IMG/VR virus record: IMGVR_UViG_3300009419_000017
Location: 1 to 64,000 of that record
Source: a virus
DNA length: 64,000 bases
Direction: 5' to 3' (one strand)
Position numbers and translations under genes: made by a program. Shown piece after piece: positions 7,267-14,549 of this stretch. Each line of letters starts with the position of its first letter. Positions within the stretch are counted from its first letter, which is position 1. Below the pieces are notes generated by a model. That model was not told the DNA's origin, made no database searches, and worked only from the letters and a program-made list of their open reading frames with translations.

Positions 7267-7941
7267 CTATGCCCTTTTATCTTTAAAGTCTACAAGGTCT
7301 TTGAAGTGTTGGTTTTCTGGTCTATCTCCACGGTACGTAGGATCATTAAATGTAGAGTGAGCAGAGCCAAAGATATATCCAAACAGCTTTCCATACTTTT
7401 CAAAATAGGTTCTATGGAACATGGTATCTTCTGGTCCCCAACCCTTTATCCTTTCTTCAAAGCCTCCAAGCTCTTGGAATATAGCTGCAGGGACAACGAT
7501 GCTCCCACTACATGGCCACAACCTTCTTGGAAGGGTATCTGAATAAGAAAGCGTAGGTGGAGAGAACTCCTTGCCTAGCTTCATGTCATATCTAATCTTT
7601 TTTAGAAAGACAGAAGTCTCTTTGGCATCCTTATGCTGAAAGTATTTAGTGTAGGGTGCAGCAATCTCATTGTTTTTTACTGCATAGGTAATTGCTTTTT
7701 TTAAAACAGCTGGGTCTACAAAAAAGTCAGCATCATTGAAGATGATTATGTCAGCACCTAGATCAAGGGCTTTCTTAGCCCCAGAATTTCTTGCTTGAGC
7801 TAGGTTAAAGTCTTTTTCTGAGCTGTCGGATATAATTATTTCAAAGTCTGGAAAGTTGGCCTGGTATAAACTAGTAACTTTTTCAAAAGCTTCTACCCTG
7901 CTGGGATGAGATCTCCAGGGAATGACTATAAAAACTTTCAC
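7267..7941 (-). CDS. galactosyltransferase-like glycosyltransferase
   Basis: 224-residue GT-A enzyme: N-terminal nucleotide-binding strand MKVFIVIPWR, DxD-type metal/sugar-nucleotide site IIFNDADFF (D70, D72), and the GWGPEDTMF segment near residue 168. That segment is characteristic of the C-terminal domain of GT7/GT27-like galactosyl and GalNAc transferases and supplies the catalytic acid. The start ATG overlaps the stop of the upstream GT32-like gene, showing translational coupling. Cytoplasmic; probable role in building or capping a surface glycan. Confidence 0.82.
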   Translation of the reverse strand: MKVFIVIPWRSHPSRVEAFEKVTSLYQANFPDFEIIISDSSEKDFNLAQARNSGAKKALDLGADIIIFNDADFFVDPAVLKKAITYAVKNNEIAAPYTKYFQHKDAKETSVFLKKIRYDMKLGKEFSPPTLSYSDTLPRRLWPCSGSIVVPAAIFQELGGFEERIKGWGPEDTMFHRTYFEKYGKLFGYIFGSAHSTFNDPTYRGDRPENQHFKDLVDFKDKRA

Positions 7942-8672
7942 AGAGATACCCCAAACTTTTTAGCAAAATATTCTATTGCAGAACCTTTCGGCAAACTTTG
8001 CTCAGTGTCAAAACCTTGCATTCTTAGTGATCCAGTAAAAAATGTTGCACAATATGCTGCTTCTGAAGCTTTAACAATCTCGTCTTTATTTTTTGGATTC
8101 CAAAAGTTTTTCCCTAAACTCCAATGATCTAACAAGTTAACTAATCTTGCTGGTTGTGCATAAGAAGATAGCCCAAACTTATTCACCATTTTGGTCAAAA
8201 GCATTGGGCCTAGCATTGCCCACTTAAAAGACTTGGAGCTGGTCTTTAGCCTAGGCAGTAATGAGCTAGCCTGAACATTAATTTGTTTAGTCATAGCGTG
8301 GTCGCTTGGCATTTTTAAAATTCCTCCAGCAATTAACGTGTCAGATTCTTTTATAAAAACAAATGGAGTATCTTCAAAGAAATCTTTATTTAAACACAGA
8401 GTGTCTGCATCAACCCACATAAGATCAGTTTTCTCTATCATCTTATATCTAAAGTAGTCTGAGAAAGCAGCGAGTTGACCATGATGCTTAAAAATTTTAT
8501 TTGCAGGCACTATCTCCTCTGCATTTTTCTTGATAACCCCAGCAGGGACTTTCATGTCCATGTCATAAACATAGAGAGACACCTCGTGACCATAGTAAAC
8601 AAAAGATGTCAGGCATAGTCTTTGGACAAAACCAAGACCATCCCCAATCCACAAAGAGCCTACCTTGGCCAT
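7938..8672 (-). CDS. GT32-like glycosyltransferase
   Basis: GT-A glycosyltransferase with SLWIG near the N-terminus, a FSDYFRYKMI helix and the DxD motif in LMWVDADTL (D88, D90), the pattern of GT32/OCH1-like sugar transferases. The start is uncertain. An in-frame TTG at 8708 gives 12 extra residues but overlaps the -10 region. The ATG at 8672 has no clear SD but fits where family members begin. A minus-strand TATAAT at 8707-8712 could start the transcript near 8701. First gene of the three-gene glycosyltransferase operon. Confidence 0.75.
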   Translation of the reverse strand: MAKVGSLWIGDGLGFVQRLCLTSFVYYGHEVSLYVYDMDMKVPAGVIKKNAEEIVPANKIFKHHGQLAAFSDYFRYKMIEKTDLMWVDADTLCLNKDFFEDTPFVFIKESDTLIAGGILKMPSDHAMTKQINVQASSLLPRLKTSSKSFKWAMLGPMLLTKMVNKFGLSSYAQPARLVNLLDHWSLGKNFWNPKNKDEIVKASEAAYCATFFTGSLRMQGFDTEQSLPKGSAIEYFAKKFGVSL

Positions 8673-8703
8673 AGTACACCAGGGAACGTTAGTAATGTCA
8701 TGA

Positions 8704-8717
8704 TACAATTATAGCGT
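8704..8717. promoter_or_regulatory. overlapping divergent -10 boxes
   Basis: Plus strand: TACAAT (8704-8709), 8 nt before the ATG at 8718. Minus strand: TATAAT (8707-8712), pointing toward the glycosyltransferase operon. The two boxes overlap, so the polymerases would compete for the same site. Confidence 0.5.
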
Positions 8718-8990
8718 ATGACAGCGTCTGCCAAACAGAGAAAGCAACTGCATTCTACGCTGGAGGAGTTGCACCTCCATAAAGAAAAGCATGGCTGTGC
8801 AGATTGCAGAAGTCACTTCCCCCATTACGTATTAGAGTTTGATCATAGGCCAGAAGAAATTAAGATAGACGTTGTCTACAGGGTATTAAGAAACTTTGGG
8901 GTAGAGGCAGCCTGGAAAGAAGTTAAAAAGTGCGACGTTGTTTGTGCAAATTGCATAAGATTAGGACCTACCAGAGAGAGAACGATTTAG
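8718..8990 (+). CDS. HNH-like zinc protein lacking last His
   Basis: 90 residues. The cysteine knuckle CADC (27-30), the central FDHRP (43-47) and the CANC knuckle (76-79) match the HNH endonuclease zinc-finger frame. In canonical enzymes the second knuckle continues CANCH; here it reads CANCI, so the terminal His of the metal site is missing. It may be an inactive HNH fold used for DNA binding, or a divergent nuclease. No paired homing context is seen. Confidence 0.65.
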   Translation: MTASAKQRKQLHSTLEELHLHKEKHGCADCRSHFPHYVLEFDHRPEEIKIDVVYRVLRNFGVEAAWKEVKKCDVVCANCIRLGPTRERTI

Positions 8991-9012
8991 AGTCTTAAAG
9001 CTAAACCAGGGG

Positions 9013-9026
9013 GGTATAATTATACC
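9013..9026. other. perfect 14-bp palindrome with two -10 boxes
   Basis: GGTATAATTATACC contains a TATAAT on each strand and sits in the short gap between two convergent genes. It could be a weak bidirectional promoter or a protein site. Confidence 0.4.
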
Positions 9027-9032
9027 GTTGGC

Positions 9033-10022
9033 CTATGCAAATGGCTCAGAGAGCTTCACAGAGCTTGTGAAGTCCTTTCCAAAGTCAGAGAACAGGGCCT
9101 TGTCAGCTTCTCTTTGAGAGATCCTTCTTGACCAGGAATATCCAGCATCTCCACCCCAAGCAAGCCACATAATGTATCCATTAGATGGGTTAGCTTGGTT
9201 TCCCCAGTCCTTGCCCTTCTTGTCTACCTCGTGACGTGAGAAGTAAGAGTACATACGCTTTACTGTGCTTAGCGAGAGTGTCTCTCCATTAGCCAGTTGT
9301 CTAGCTCTAGTCCATCCAACTGCAGTTCCAGCTCCTGTAGCCTTACCGTCTTCCTTGAACTTGATAGCCCTACGAGCAGCAGCCCTAGCCCCAGCAGGAG
9401 GAGAGTAGCCTTCAGCTTTGTCCATATATCCATCATCTTCATAATCTTCCATACTAATGTTAGGCATATTAATTCTTTCAACATCTGACATCAACGCACC
9501 AATTGAATATGGTGTGTAATAGTAGACTCCATCGTCTTCTTCTAAAATTCTAATTGCTACTGCTGGGTTTTCTGGAGTAGACTCTACTGCATAAGGATTT
9601 CCTGGCTCTCCATAAGTTCCACCCTCAATCATAATGTGCTCTACCTGACCTACGATCATACCTTCAGTAGTCCTTGCCATTACGAAGTCTCCCTCAGTAA
9701 GTGATGCATCAGCTTCTGAAACTGGTACACAGTTTGGAACCATTCTTCCATTATCCCCTGGCTTCATGCCACGCTGAGTATAGCCCTCCCAACAAGGATC
9801 TGCCTTAGATACTGGCCACTCATCTGGATTCTTGATTCCCATTCCACCATCATTTGTGACTATTTCTTTTTCATCAATGTTGCCTTCAGACTGATTGATG
9901 GCATAAATTTGATTAGCTGCTTCTTCTTTAGATGTGTGGCAACCCATTACGGTTCCATCATCTTTTAGTGCAGGGTACCCCGAGCAACCGTAAGACCCCT
10001 TAGCTCCAACATGATATGGCAT
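9033..10022 (-). CDS. head-maturation-associated phage protein
   Basis: 329 residues. Three parts are visible: an N-terminal module (YGCSGYPALK, GCHTSKEEA) of the kind appended to phage head-maturation proteins; a middle stretch with DPCWEGYTQ and GGRMVPNCVP-type blocks (here NGRMVPNCVP); and a C-terminal domain with GARAAARRAIKFK, VKRMYSYFSRHEVD and WGGDAGYSWSRR. That C-terminal domain recurs at the ends of actinophage prohead-protease-type proteins. No Ser/His/Asp protease core is evident. Likely a capsid-associated or maturation accessory factor. The leaderless start at 10022 follows a TATAAT box (10029-10034) by 6 nt. Confidence 0.55.
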   Translation of the reverse strand: MPYHVGAKGSYGCSGYPALKDDGTVMGCHTSKEEAANQIYAINQSEGNIDEKEIVTNDGGMGIKNPDEWPVSKADPCWEGYTQRGMKPGDNGRMVPNCVPVSEADASLTEGDFVMARTTEGMIVGQVEHIMIEGGTYGEPGNPYAVESTPENPAVAIRILEEDDGVYYYTPYSIGALMSDVERINMPNISMEDYEDDGYMDKAEGYSPPAGARAAARRAIKFKEDGKATGAGTAVGWTRARQLANGETLSLSTVKRMYSYFSRHEVDKKGKDWGNQANPSNGYIMWLAWGGDAGYSWSRRISQREADKALFSDFGKDFTSSVKLSEPFA

Positions 10023-10034
10023 ACATATATTATA
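10023..10034 (-). promoter_or_regulatory. -10 box of leaderless gene
   Basis: Minus-strand TATAAT (10029-10034), 6 nt before the ATG at 10022. Confidence 0.65.
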
Positions 10035-10045
10035 GCACTAAAAAT

Positions 10046-10126
10046 CCCCACACAGAGACCTTGGCGATGCCTAGTAAAATGGTAACTAATCATCCTAAGG
10101 TAAGCGACACCTTGCCCTGCGTGGGG
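10046..10126 (-). ncRNA. candidate structured small RNA
   Basis: About 81 nt between the hsp20 stop (10141) and the next gene. On the minus strand the ends form a 10-bp helix (10117-10126 with 10046-10055). It is continuous only on this strand, because one position is G-U in the minus RNA but A-C on the plus. Inside are an AAGGT/ACCTT hairpin and a second arm (GATG/CATC plus TAGT/ACTA), giving a three-way-junction shape. A TACAAT box at 10135-10140 precedes it by about 8 nt, and a run of five U follows the closing helix, as in an intrinsic terminator. No ORF. Not recognised as a known family. Confidence 0.5.
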
Positions 10127-10140
10127 ACTCTTATATTGTA

Positions 10141-10530
10141 CTACGAAATTGTAATCTGCTTAGGCTTTTTTTCTTCTGGGACATTCCTAATCAGATCGAT
10201 ATACAGAATGCCGTCCTCAAAGCCAGCAGACTCTACCTCAAAATATTCAGGTAGTGTGAATGAGCGATGAAACTTTCTAGCAGCAATACCTTTATGAAGA
10301 TATTCCTTCTCTGTCGTTTCTGGCTTTTCAGCCTTGATAGAAAGAACGCTCTTTTCAGTAGTAATACTGATGTCTTTCTTTTTAAATCCAGCTACCGCAA
10401 ATTCCATAACAAGTTTGTCATCATTAATCTTGACAACATTGTAGGGTGGGTATGCTGGGGTGGTGCTAGTAGCAGAAAAGAACTTGTCAATATCTAGACC
10501 AAGTCCTCCGAATGGTGTTGTAATAACCAT
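10141..10530 (-). CDS. Hsp20-type small heat-shock protein
   Basis: 129 residues with a complete alpha-crystallin domain: PPYNVVKINDDKLVMEFAVAGFKKKDI, then KFHRSFTLPEYFEV, FEDGILYIDLIRNVPEEKKPK and the terminal I-x-I motif (ITIS). An ATP-independent chaperone that binds unfolding proteins. Small Hsp20 proteins occur in several T4-like and aquatic phages, where a role in virion assembly or host stress is assumed. Strong SD AAGGAG 9 nt before ATG 10530; a -10 TATAAT at 10587-10592 gives a leader of about 50 nt. Confidence 0.93.
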   Translation of the reverse strand: MVITTPFGGLGLDIDKFFSATSTTPAYPPYNVVKINDDKLVMEFAVAGFKKKDISITTEKSVLSIKAEKPETTEKEYLHKGIAARKFHRSFTLPEYFEVESAGFEDGILYIDLIRNVPEEKKPKQITIS

Positions 10531-10586
10531 TTATATCATCTCCTTATGTTAAGCGAGTTAATTGCCTCCATTTGGCAGGCATATAT

Positions 10587-10592
10587 ATTATA
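10587..10592 (-). promoter_or_regulatory. -10 box for hsp20
   Basis: Minus-strand TATAAT; predicted start near 10580, leaving about 50 nt of leader that contains the AAGGAG of hsp20. Confidence 0.5.
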
Positions 10593-10602
10593 CCAAAAGA
10601 AA

Positions 10603-10628
10603 AGGCGGACTGCAAAAGCAATCCGCCT
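10603..10628 (-). terminator. intrinsic terminator of endolysin gene
   Basis: An 11-bp hairpin with a four-base loop. One position (10610/10621) pairs G-U only in the minus-strand RNA. It is followed by U-rich UUUCUUUU on the minus strand. It lies 19 nt after the endolysin stop. Confidence 0.85.
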
Positions 10629-10646
10629 ATCTTTGTTTATACTATA

Positions 10647-11300
10647 CTACTTCTTCTTTTTAGGCTTTGCTCCAAAACCTGGAACTGGATTTACAAGCTT
10701 TCCAGTAGGCTTTGCTTTGGCCTTTAAGCTGCTTACGTCAAAGCTAGGCGGGGTGTCGTCTAGCACCCCATCGTCTGGTGTTGCAGCTGGAGCAGAGTCT
10801 CTTAACTTTTCGTAAGCCATTACTGCTTCAACAAAAGCGATAGGGCTAACAAATCCCTTACCGTTTAGATCCCAGCGGTGGACCTTGCCTTCTACGATCT
10901 CGAAGTGAAGGTGACGACCAGCAGAAGCGCCAGTGTTTCCCATGATTCCAAGAATGGTTCCAGCTTCGATCTTCTGACCAGTCTTTACTTTCAAAGAGCC
11001 TTCGACCATGTGGCCATAACGAGCAACATACCACTTGCCATTAACCTTAGAGCGTAGGTCAACGTAATATCCTACGCCACCAATTGAGCCGTCAGCGTTC
11101 TTTAGCTTTGATGTGCCAGCGTAAACCACTGTGCCATCGTGCCAAGCTTCGCAATAAATCTTTGGATTGCTGCCCCACAGGTCATCGCCATTATGATGCT
11201 TCTTGATTTTCTCTATAGGATGCACCCTCCATCCGAAACCGCTCGTAATCTTCCAAGCTTTTCCCTTTTTCCCGTCAATCGGGTATTGTGCTTTTGGCAT
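10647..11300 (-). CDS. M23 metallopeptidase endolysin
   Basis: 217 residues. LytM/M23 zinc peptidase: first ligands H36-x3-D40 (HNGDD), then H97 (GHM) and the H130-x-H132 pair (GRHLHFE) of the second motif. It cuts peptidoglycan cross-bridges or stems. No signal peptide, so release would depend on a holin. The C-terminal 60 residues are a low-complexity Pro/Lys-rich tail ending KPKKKK, possibly a wall-binding extension. Strong AAGGAG SD 6 nt before ATG 11300; own terminator at 10603-10628. Confidence 0.9.
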   Translation of the reverse strand: MPKAQYPIDGKKGKAWKITSGFGWRVHPIEKIKKHHNGDDLWGSNPKIYCEAWHDGTVVYAGTSKLKNADGSIGGVGYYVDLRSKVNGKWYVARYGHMVEGSLKVKTGQKIEAGTILGIMGNTGASAGRHLHFEIVEGKVHRWDLNGKGFVSPIAFVEAVMAYEKLRDSAPAATPDDGVLDDTPPSFDVSSLKAKAKPTGKLVNPVPGFGAKPKKKK

Positions 11301-11347
11301 AAAAATCTCCTTATTAAGCGTTGTAATTATTAAAATTAACGCACATA

Positions 11348-11354
11348 TATTATA
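11348..11354. promoter_or_regulatory. symmetric bidirectional -10 (TATTATA)
   Basis: TATTAT on the plus strand (11348-11353) lies 5 nt before the ATG at 11359 (leaderless). TATAAT on the minus strand (11349-11354) faces the endolysin gene with a leader of roughly 40 nt. One seven-base element serves both directions. Confidence 0.6.
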
Positions 11355-11358
11355 GCAT

Positions 11359-12075
11359 ATGGTAGAATATAAGAAAAGGACAGATGTGCCAAAAATTCCA
11401 ACAAGATATTTAGATATATCGGAAAATCAGGGTTTTGATAATGCCCTAGTAGAAAGCGCTAGAGAGATTTCAGAATCTCAGTTAGCAAATTCTAAAGTTA
11501 TCCCAAGCCGAGAACATTTTATAAAGTATCTTCCAGAAAACCTCAGGTACCTAGAGATAGGAGTTGCCTGGGGATATTACGCTGATTTAGTTTGCTCCAA
11601 AAATCCCGCAGTGCTTCACTTAATGGATACCTACAACCAGGATCTAAAGTGCTGGTCTTGGAGAAAGTTTGGAGAGTGCAAATGTGATGGCAAGAAGCAT
11701 GAACTTCTTTACTCTCCCGAAACGCATCAGGACTATATAGATAAAAAGTATAGCGGGCATAACGTATTGACTATAAAGGGCAAGGCTCCTGACCAAATTA
11801 ACCAGTCTTATGAATACGATTTTATATATATTGATTTTATCAATGAAAGGTTTGCAATCCGTGACACCCTGGACAAGTGCAAGGACATGGTTCCAGTTGG
11901 AGGATACCTTGGGATTAATGACTATTTAATCTATGATGGAATTATTGAAGACTCCTCCTATGGTACATACCAGGCAGTAAATGAATTTTTGTACTATAAT
12001 AGAAACTGGGAAGTTGTCTTTTTGGCACTACATCCAGTTGGATTTTATGACATTTATTTAAGGAAAATATTTTGA
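11359..12075 (+). CDS. class I SAM methyltransferase (Methyltransf_24-like)
   Basis: 238 residues. Motif I is YLEIGVAWGYYADL (64-77), followed by an acidic strand end (HLMDTYNQD) and the YDFIYIDFINERFAIRDTL and GGYLGINDYL segments. This layout matches CmcI/Methyltransf_24-type O- or N-methyltransferases that act on sugars or secondary metabolites. Its TGA overlaps the TTG start of the SGNH-hydrolase gene, so the pair is coupled. Likely a glycan-tailoring enzyme; the acceptor is unknown. Leaderless promoter at 11348-11353. Confidence 0.75.
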   Translation: MVEYKKRTDVPKIPTRYLDISENQGFDNALVESAREISESQLANSKVIPSREHFIKYLPENLRYLEIGVAWGYYADLVCSKNPAVLHLMDTYNQDLKCWSWRKFGECKCDGKKHELLYSPETHQDYIDKKYSGHNVLTIKGKAPDQINQSYEYDFIYIDFINERFAIRDTLDKCKDMVPVGGYLGINDYLIYDGIIEDSSYGTYQAVNEFLYYNRNWEVVFLALHPVGFYDIYLRKIF

Positions 12076-13019
12076 AACGTGATCTTAATACAAAGAAAAA
12101 AGACATCTCTAACTTTTTAGTAACTGCTGCCAATATTGAAAAAAGTTCTGGTATTGACGATGTGTTTTTTAATAAATTTGACATAACCTGGGCAAAAAAT
12201 TCCAGAGATTCTTTTTCAAAGACGACGCTAATACACCCAGTGGAAGTTGATGGACCAAGTAGGCATGGCATAGTTCCTGACGAAAATATTGTTTATGAAT
12301 TTAATAATGAATGGTTTAGGAGTGATGACTTTATAGTTGATCATTCAGAAAAGTATCATGTCCTTTTTGCTGGCTGCTCAGAAACTGAAGGGGTTGGCTC
12401 AAGCTTAGACACTGTATGGACAAAAATGCTACACGAATCATTAAAAAATGACTACGATATTGGTGGATTCTATAGTGTTGCAAAGTCTGGATTTGGATGG
12501 CAAAAAATAATCACTAGCGTTATGATATACATAAAAAAATATGGAACCCCAACGCACCTATTTATACTATTACCCAATATTGATAGAATGTTTAAGTGGT
12601 TTGACAGTGAAAGAATATGGAGATATATTCAAAGATTTCCAATCGGCGTAGGGGATCCAAAAGAGCATGATGGAATGAGATCTGCGACTGAAGAAGAACA
12701 CATGGAGATGTTGATAAATTTTATAATTAGCTGGAAACTTTTTGAGCAATACTGCAAGTTACTCAATATAAAGGTTTTGTGGACTACATGGGATTCAGAA
12801 GAAAATGAAAACCACCGCATATTTAATCAAAGTGAGAATTTCTTTATAGGTCATACAGATACAGAACTTGCTAATTTTATAAAAGCTCATAGGCCAGATG
12901 GAAAACTAGAAGAAGATGATCTTAACAGAAGAGATGGTCATTCTGGCAAACTGTATCACATGTTTTGGAAAGAAAATTTTTATAATGAAATAAATAAAAG
13001 GGGCCTATTTAATGATTAA
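12072..13019 (+). CDS. SGNH/GDSL-type hydrolase
   Basis: 315 residues, TTG start overlapping the preceding TGA. Block I is VLFAGCSETEG with nucleophile S103 (the usual GDSxTxG with Cys for Asp). The C-terminal catalytic block is DGHSG (D288, H290), the DxxH-like site of SGNH esterases and acyltransferases. Middle segments (GYGTPTHLFILLPN-like) fit blocks III-IV. Probable sugar O-acyl esterase or acyltransferase. Its coupling to a CmcI-like methyltransferase supports a glycan-modification role. Confidence 0.75.
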   Translation: MKRDLNTKKKDISNFLVTAANIEKSSGIDDVFFNKFDITWAKNSRDSFSKTTLIHPVEVDGPSRHGIVPDENIVYEFNNEWFRSDDFIVDHSEKYHVLFAGCSETEGVGSSLDTVWTKMLHESLKNDYDIGGFYSVAKSGFGWQKIITSVMIYIKKYGTPTHLFILLPNIDRMFKWFDSERIWRYIQRFPIGVGDPKEHDGMRSATEEEHMEMLINFIISWKLFEQYCKLLNIKVLWTTWDSEENENHRIFNQSENFFIGHTDTELANFIKAHRPDGKLEEDDLNRRDGHSGKLYHMFWKENFYNEINKRGLFND

Positions 13020-13092
13020 AAAATTTCTTGTTTGGTATAGATTTAGGAAAATAAAAAAAGAAATTGGTAAAGGTAGAAAATTTATTTACTAG
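13012..13092 (+). CDS. 26-residue basic peptide
   Basis: An ATG overlapping the SGNH stop (AATGATTAA) opens a 26-codon ORF with a short hydrophobic start (MIKKFLVWYRF) and a Lys/Arg-rich remainder. The last codons overlap the convergent gene. Real translation is plausible from the overlap but unproven. Confidence 0.3.
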   Translation: MIKKFLVWYRFRKIKKEIGKGRKFIY

Positions 13093-13364
13093 TTCTCTTC
13101 ACTAGTAAACATTTTTGCAAGTCTTACTTCGCACAACTTTCCCTGATGTCTGTCGGTAATCATTCCATCTACCTTAGCGGCAAATGCAGGCGTAGCGTTA
13201 AATCTCCATCCGCCAGACAACTCTGCAAACTGATCCTCGTCCTGTCCAGCCTTAAGTCTAATTATGGAAACATCTGGATGCTGCTGGCTAAATAGATCAA
13301 CCTTTTCCTGGACTTCCTCTGATGCTAAGCAGTTGTCTCCGCTTACAAAAATTAATTCTTTCAT
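13089..13364 (-). CDS. thioredoxin-fold-like protein
   Basis: 91 residues with a thioredoxin-like outline: strand MKELIFVSGDNC, a helix, a second strand SIIRLKAG, and a cis-Pro-type ATPAFAAKVDG followed by a beta turn. Only one Cys (C12) is at the active-site position and the second is missing, so classic dithiol chemistry is unlikely; a monothiol role is possible. GGGGG-rich SD 7 nt before ATG 13364. Confidence 0.6.
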   Translation of the reverse strand: MKELIFVSGDNCLASEEVQEKVDLFSQQHPDVSIIRLKAGQDEDQFAELSGGWRFNATPAFAAKVDGMITDRHQGKLCEVRLAKMFTSEEN

Positions 13365-13409
13365 GGGTGCCCCCTTCTTTTGAGCAATTAATTGTACCAG
13401 ATTCTGTGA

Positions 13410-13439
13410 TATAATTTTTATATAATTGAAAGGTAATAC
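13410..13439 (+). promoter_or_regulatory. promoter and RBS of 2OG oxygenase
   Basis: TATAAT at 13410-13415, then an AT-rich leader carrying GAAAGGTAAT, ending at the GTG 13440. Nearly the same leader as for the oxygenase at 5299. Confidence 0.6.
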
Positions 13440-14153
13440 GTGAACAAAGAACGTTTAGAGGATGCCCAATCTGGGGTCACAAAAAGCCGTAGAGGCAACG
13501 TATTTCCATACGAGTCTCCAATCCCTGGTGTACACATTTATAGCAATATTTGGCCAAACTCTATAGAATTTTTTAATAAAATTGACGGCGATGAGTATTG
13601 GGATAAAAACCCTAATGGCAATAAAAGATGGATTCGGGAAGATTATTTAGATGAAGATACTGGCAAAAAAAGTCAGACCTGTTGGATTTGGAGCGATCCA
13701 GAGGTAACAGAGGGCTTAGAAGAAGTTATCGACTCTTATCTATACCACTGGAATCTAGGTGCAAAGAGTAGGGAAGACCTTAGAATAACCAAGTTTACTG
13801 GACCAGGTGAGTTTTTTGGATCTCACTCTGATGATACCTTCGCCACTCCGAGAACCGCTTCAATGGTTTATTACCCAAATGACGATTACGAAGGTGGAGA
13901 GCTAGAGTTTATACATTTTGGAGTAACTGTAAAACCAAAGGCTGGACAGTTATTTTTATTCCCATCTGGATATAGCTATGAGCATAAGGTCCACCCTGTA
14001 AAAAGTGGAACTAGGACTACTATGGTTTGCTTTTTTAATGAAATCACTTTTGAAGAAAGAGAAAGCAGGCAGAGTCTTTTAGATCCTAACAAATACTACC
14101 AGCCAAAAGTTGAGTACGTTTTTCAGCCAGAGTTTGGAAATACCCAGGAATAA
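13440..14153 (+). CDS. 2OG-Fe(II) oxygenase, P4H-like
   Basis: 237 residues, GTG start. Iron ligands H129-x-D131 (HSD) and H182 (SYEH), with R192 (SGTR) for 2-oxoglutarate. The YYPNDDYEGGELEF and KPKAGQLFLFPSG strands are diagnostic. The first residues (MNKERLEDAQ) and the leader resemble those of the 5299 gene, so the two look like duplicates that have diverged. It is flanked by the minus-strand holin candidate and the terminator at 14159. Confidence 0.87.
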   Translation: MNKERLEDAQSGVTKSRRGNVFPYESPIPGVHIYSNIWPNSIEFFNKIDGDEYWDKNPNGNKRWIREDYLDEDTGKKSQTCWIWSDPEVTEGLEEVIDSYLYHWNLGAKSREDLRITKFTGPGEFFGSHSDDTFATPRTASMVYYPNDDYEGGELEFIHFGVTVKPKAGQLFLFPSGYSYEHKVHPVKSGTRTTMVCFFNEITFEERESRQSLLDPNKYYQPKVEYVFQPEFGNTQE

Positions 14154-14158
14154 GAAAA

Positions 14159-14184
14159 AGCGGCCTGCAAAAATGCAGACCGCT
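14159..14184 (-). terminator. intrinsic terminator after holin candidate
   Basis: An 11-bp hairpin with a four-base loop, including a G-U pair in the minus RNA (14164/14179), then UUUUUC. It lies 16 nt after the stop of the 14200 gene. It may also stop plus-strand reading from the oxygenase, but the U tract favours the minus strand. Confidence 0.85.
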
Positions 14185-14199
14185 ATTCTCTATTCTAAA

Positions 14200-14532
14200 T
14201 TACTTAACTTGCTTTGACTTTCCGCTATTACCAGATCCTGGCTTCTTTGCTGCTGGCTTCTTCTTGGTAGAAGCTGCTGCAGTAGATAGCTTCTTTGAAA
14301 CTTCCTTTGCTGCAATTTCTGCAACTGCTCCAAATGCTGGGTCTGCCTTGTTTACCCAACGAAGGATTACTGGGATAAGAGATGCCCAGAGTGCGTTAGC
14401 AACTAGTAGCCACTCGCCTCCCCCAAAGTCAATTGGTGTGCTGACGCCTGAGGTCTGCATAACAATCATGATTGCTCCAATGACCTGACCAAGAAGGTTT
14501 CTTAGGTAGGACTCAATTACTGCTTTGTTCAT
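14200..14532 (-). CDS. putative holin
   Basis: 110 residues from the ATG at 14532 (AAGGAG 5 nt upstream); the longer in-frame start at 14595 lacks support. Two hydrophobic segments (about 11-28 and 41-58) flank a short Gly-rich turn. A Lys/Ala/Pro-rich, strongly basic C-terminal tail (KKKPAAKKPGSG) follows, the usual class II holin layout. It has its own terminator at 14159. The endolysin is 3 kb away, so lysis genes are not clustered. Confidence 0.6.
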   Translation of the reverse strand: MNKAVIESYLRNLLGQVIGAIMIVMQTSGVSTPIDFGGGEWLLVANALWASLIPVILRWVNKADPAFGAVAEIAAKEVSKKLSTAAASTKKKPAAKKPGSGNSGKSKQVK

Positions 14533-14549
14533 TTTTCTCCTTATTATAT

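Noticed and set aside
7087-7542. Plus-strand 151-codon ORF inside glycosyltransferase genes
   Set aside because: Shadow of two well-supported minus-strand genes; no family features.
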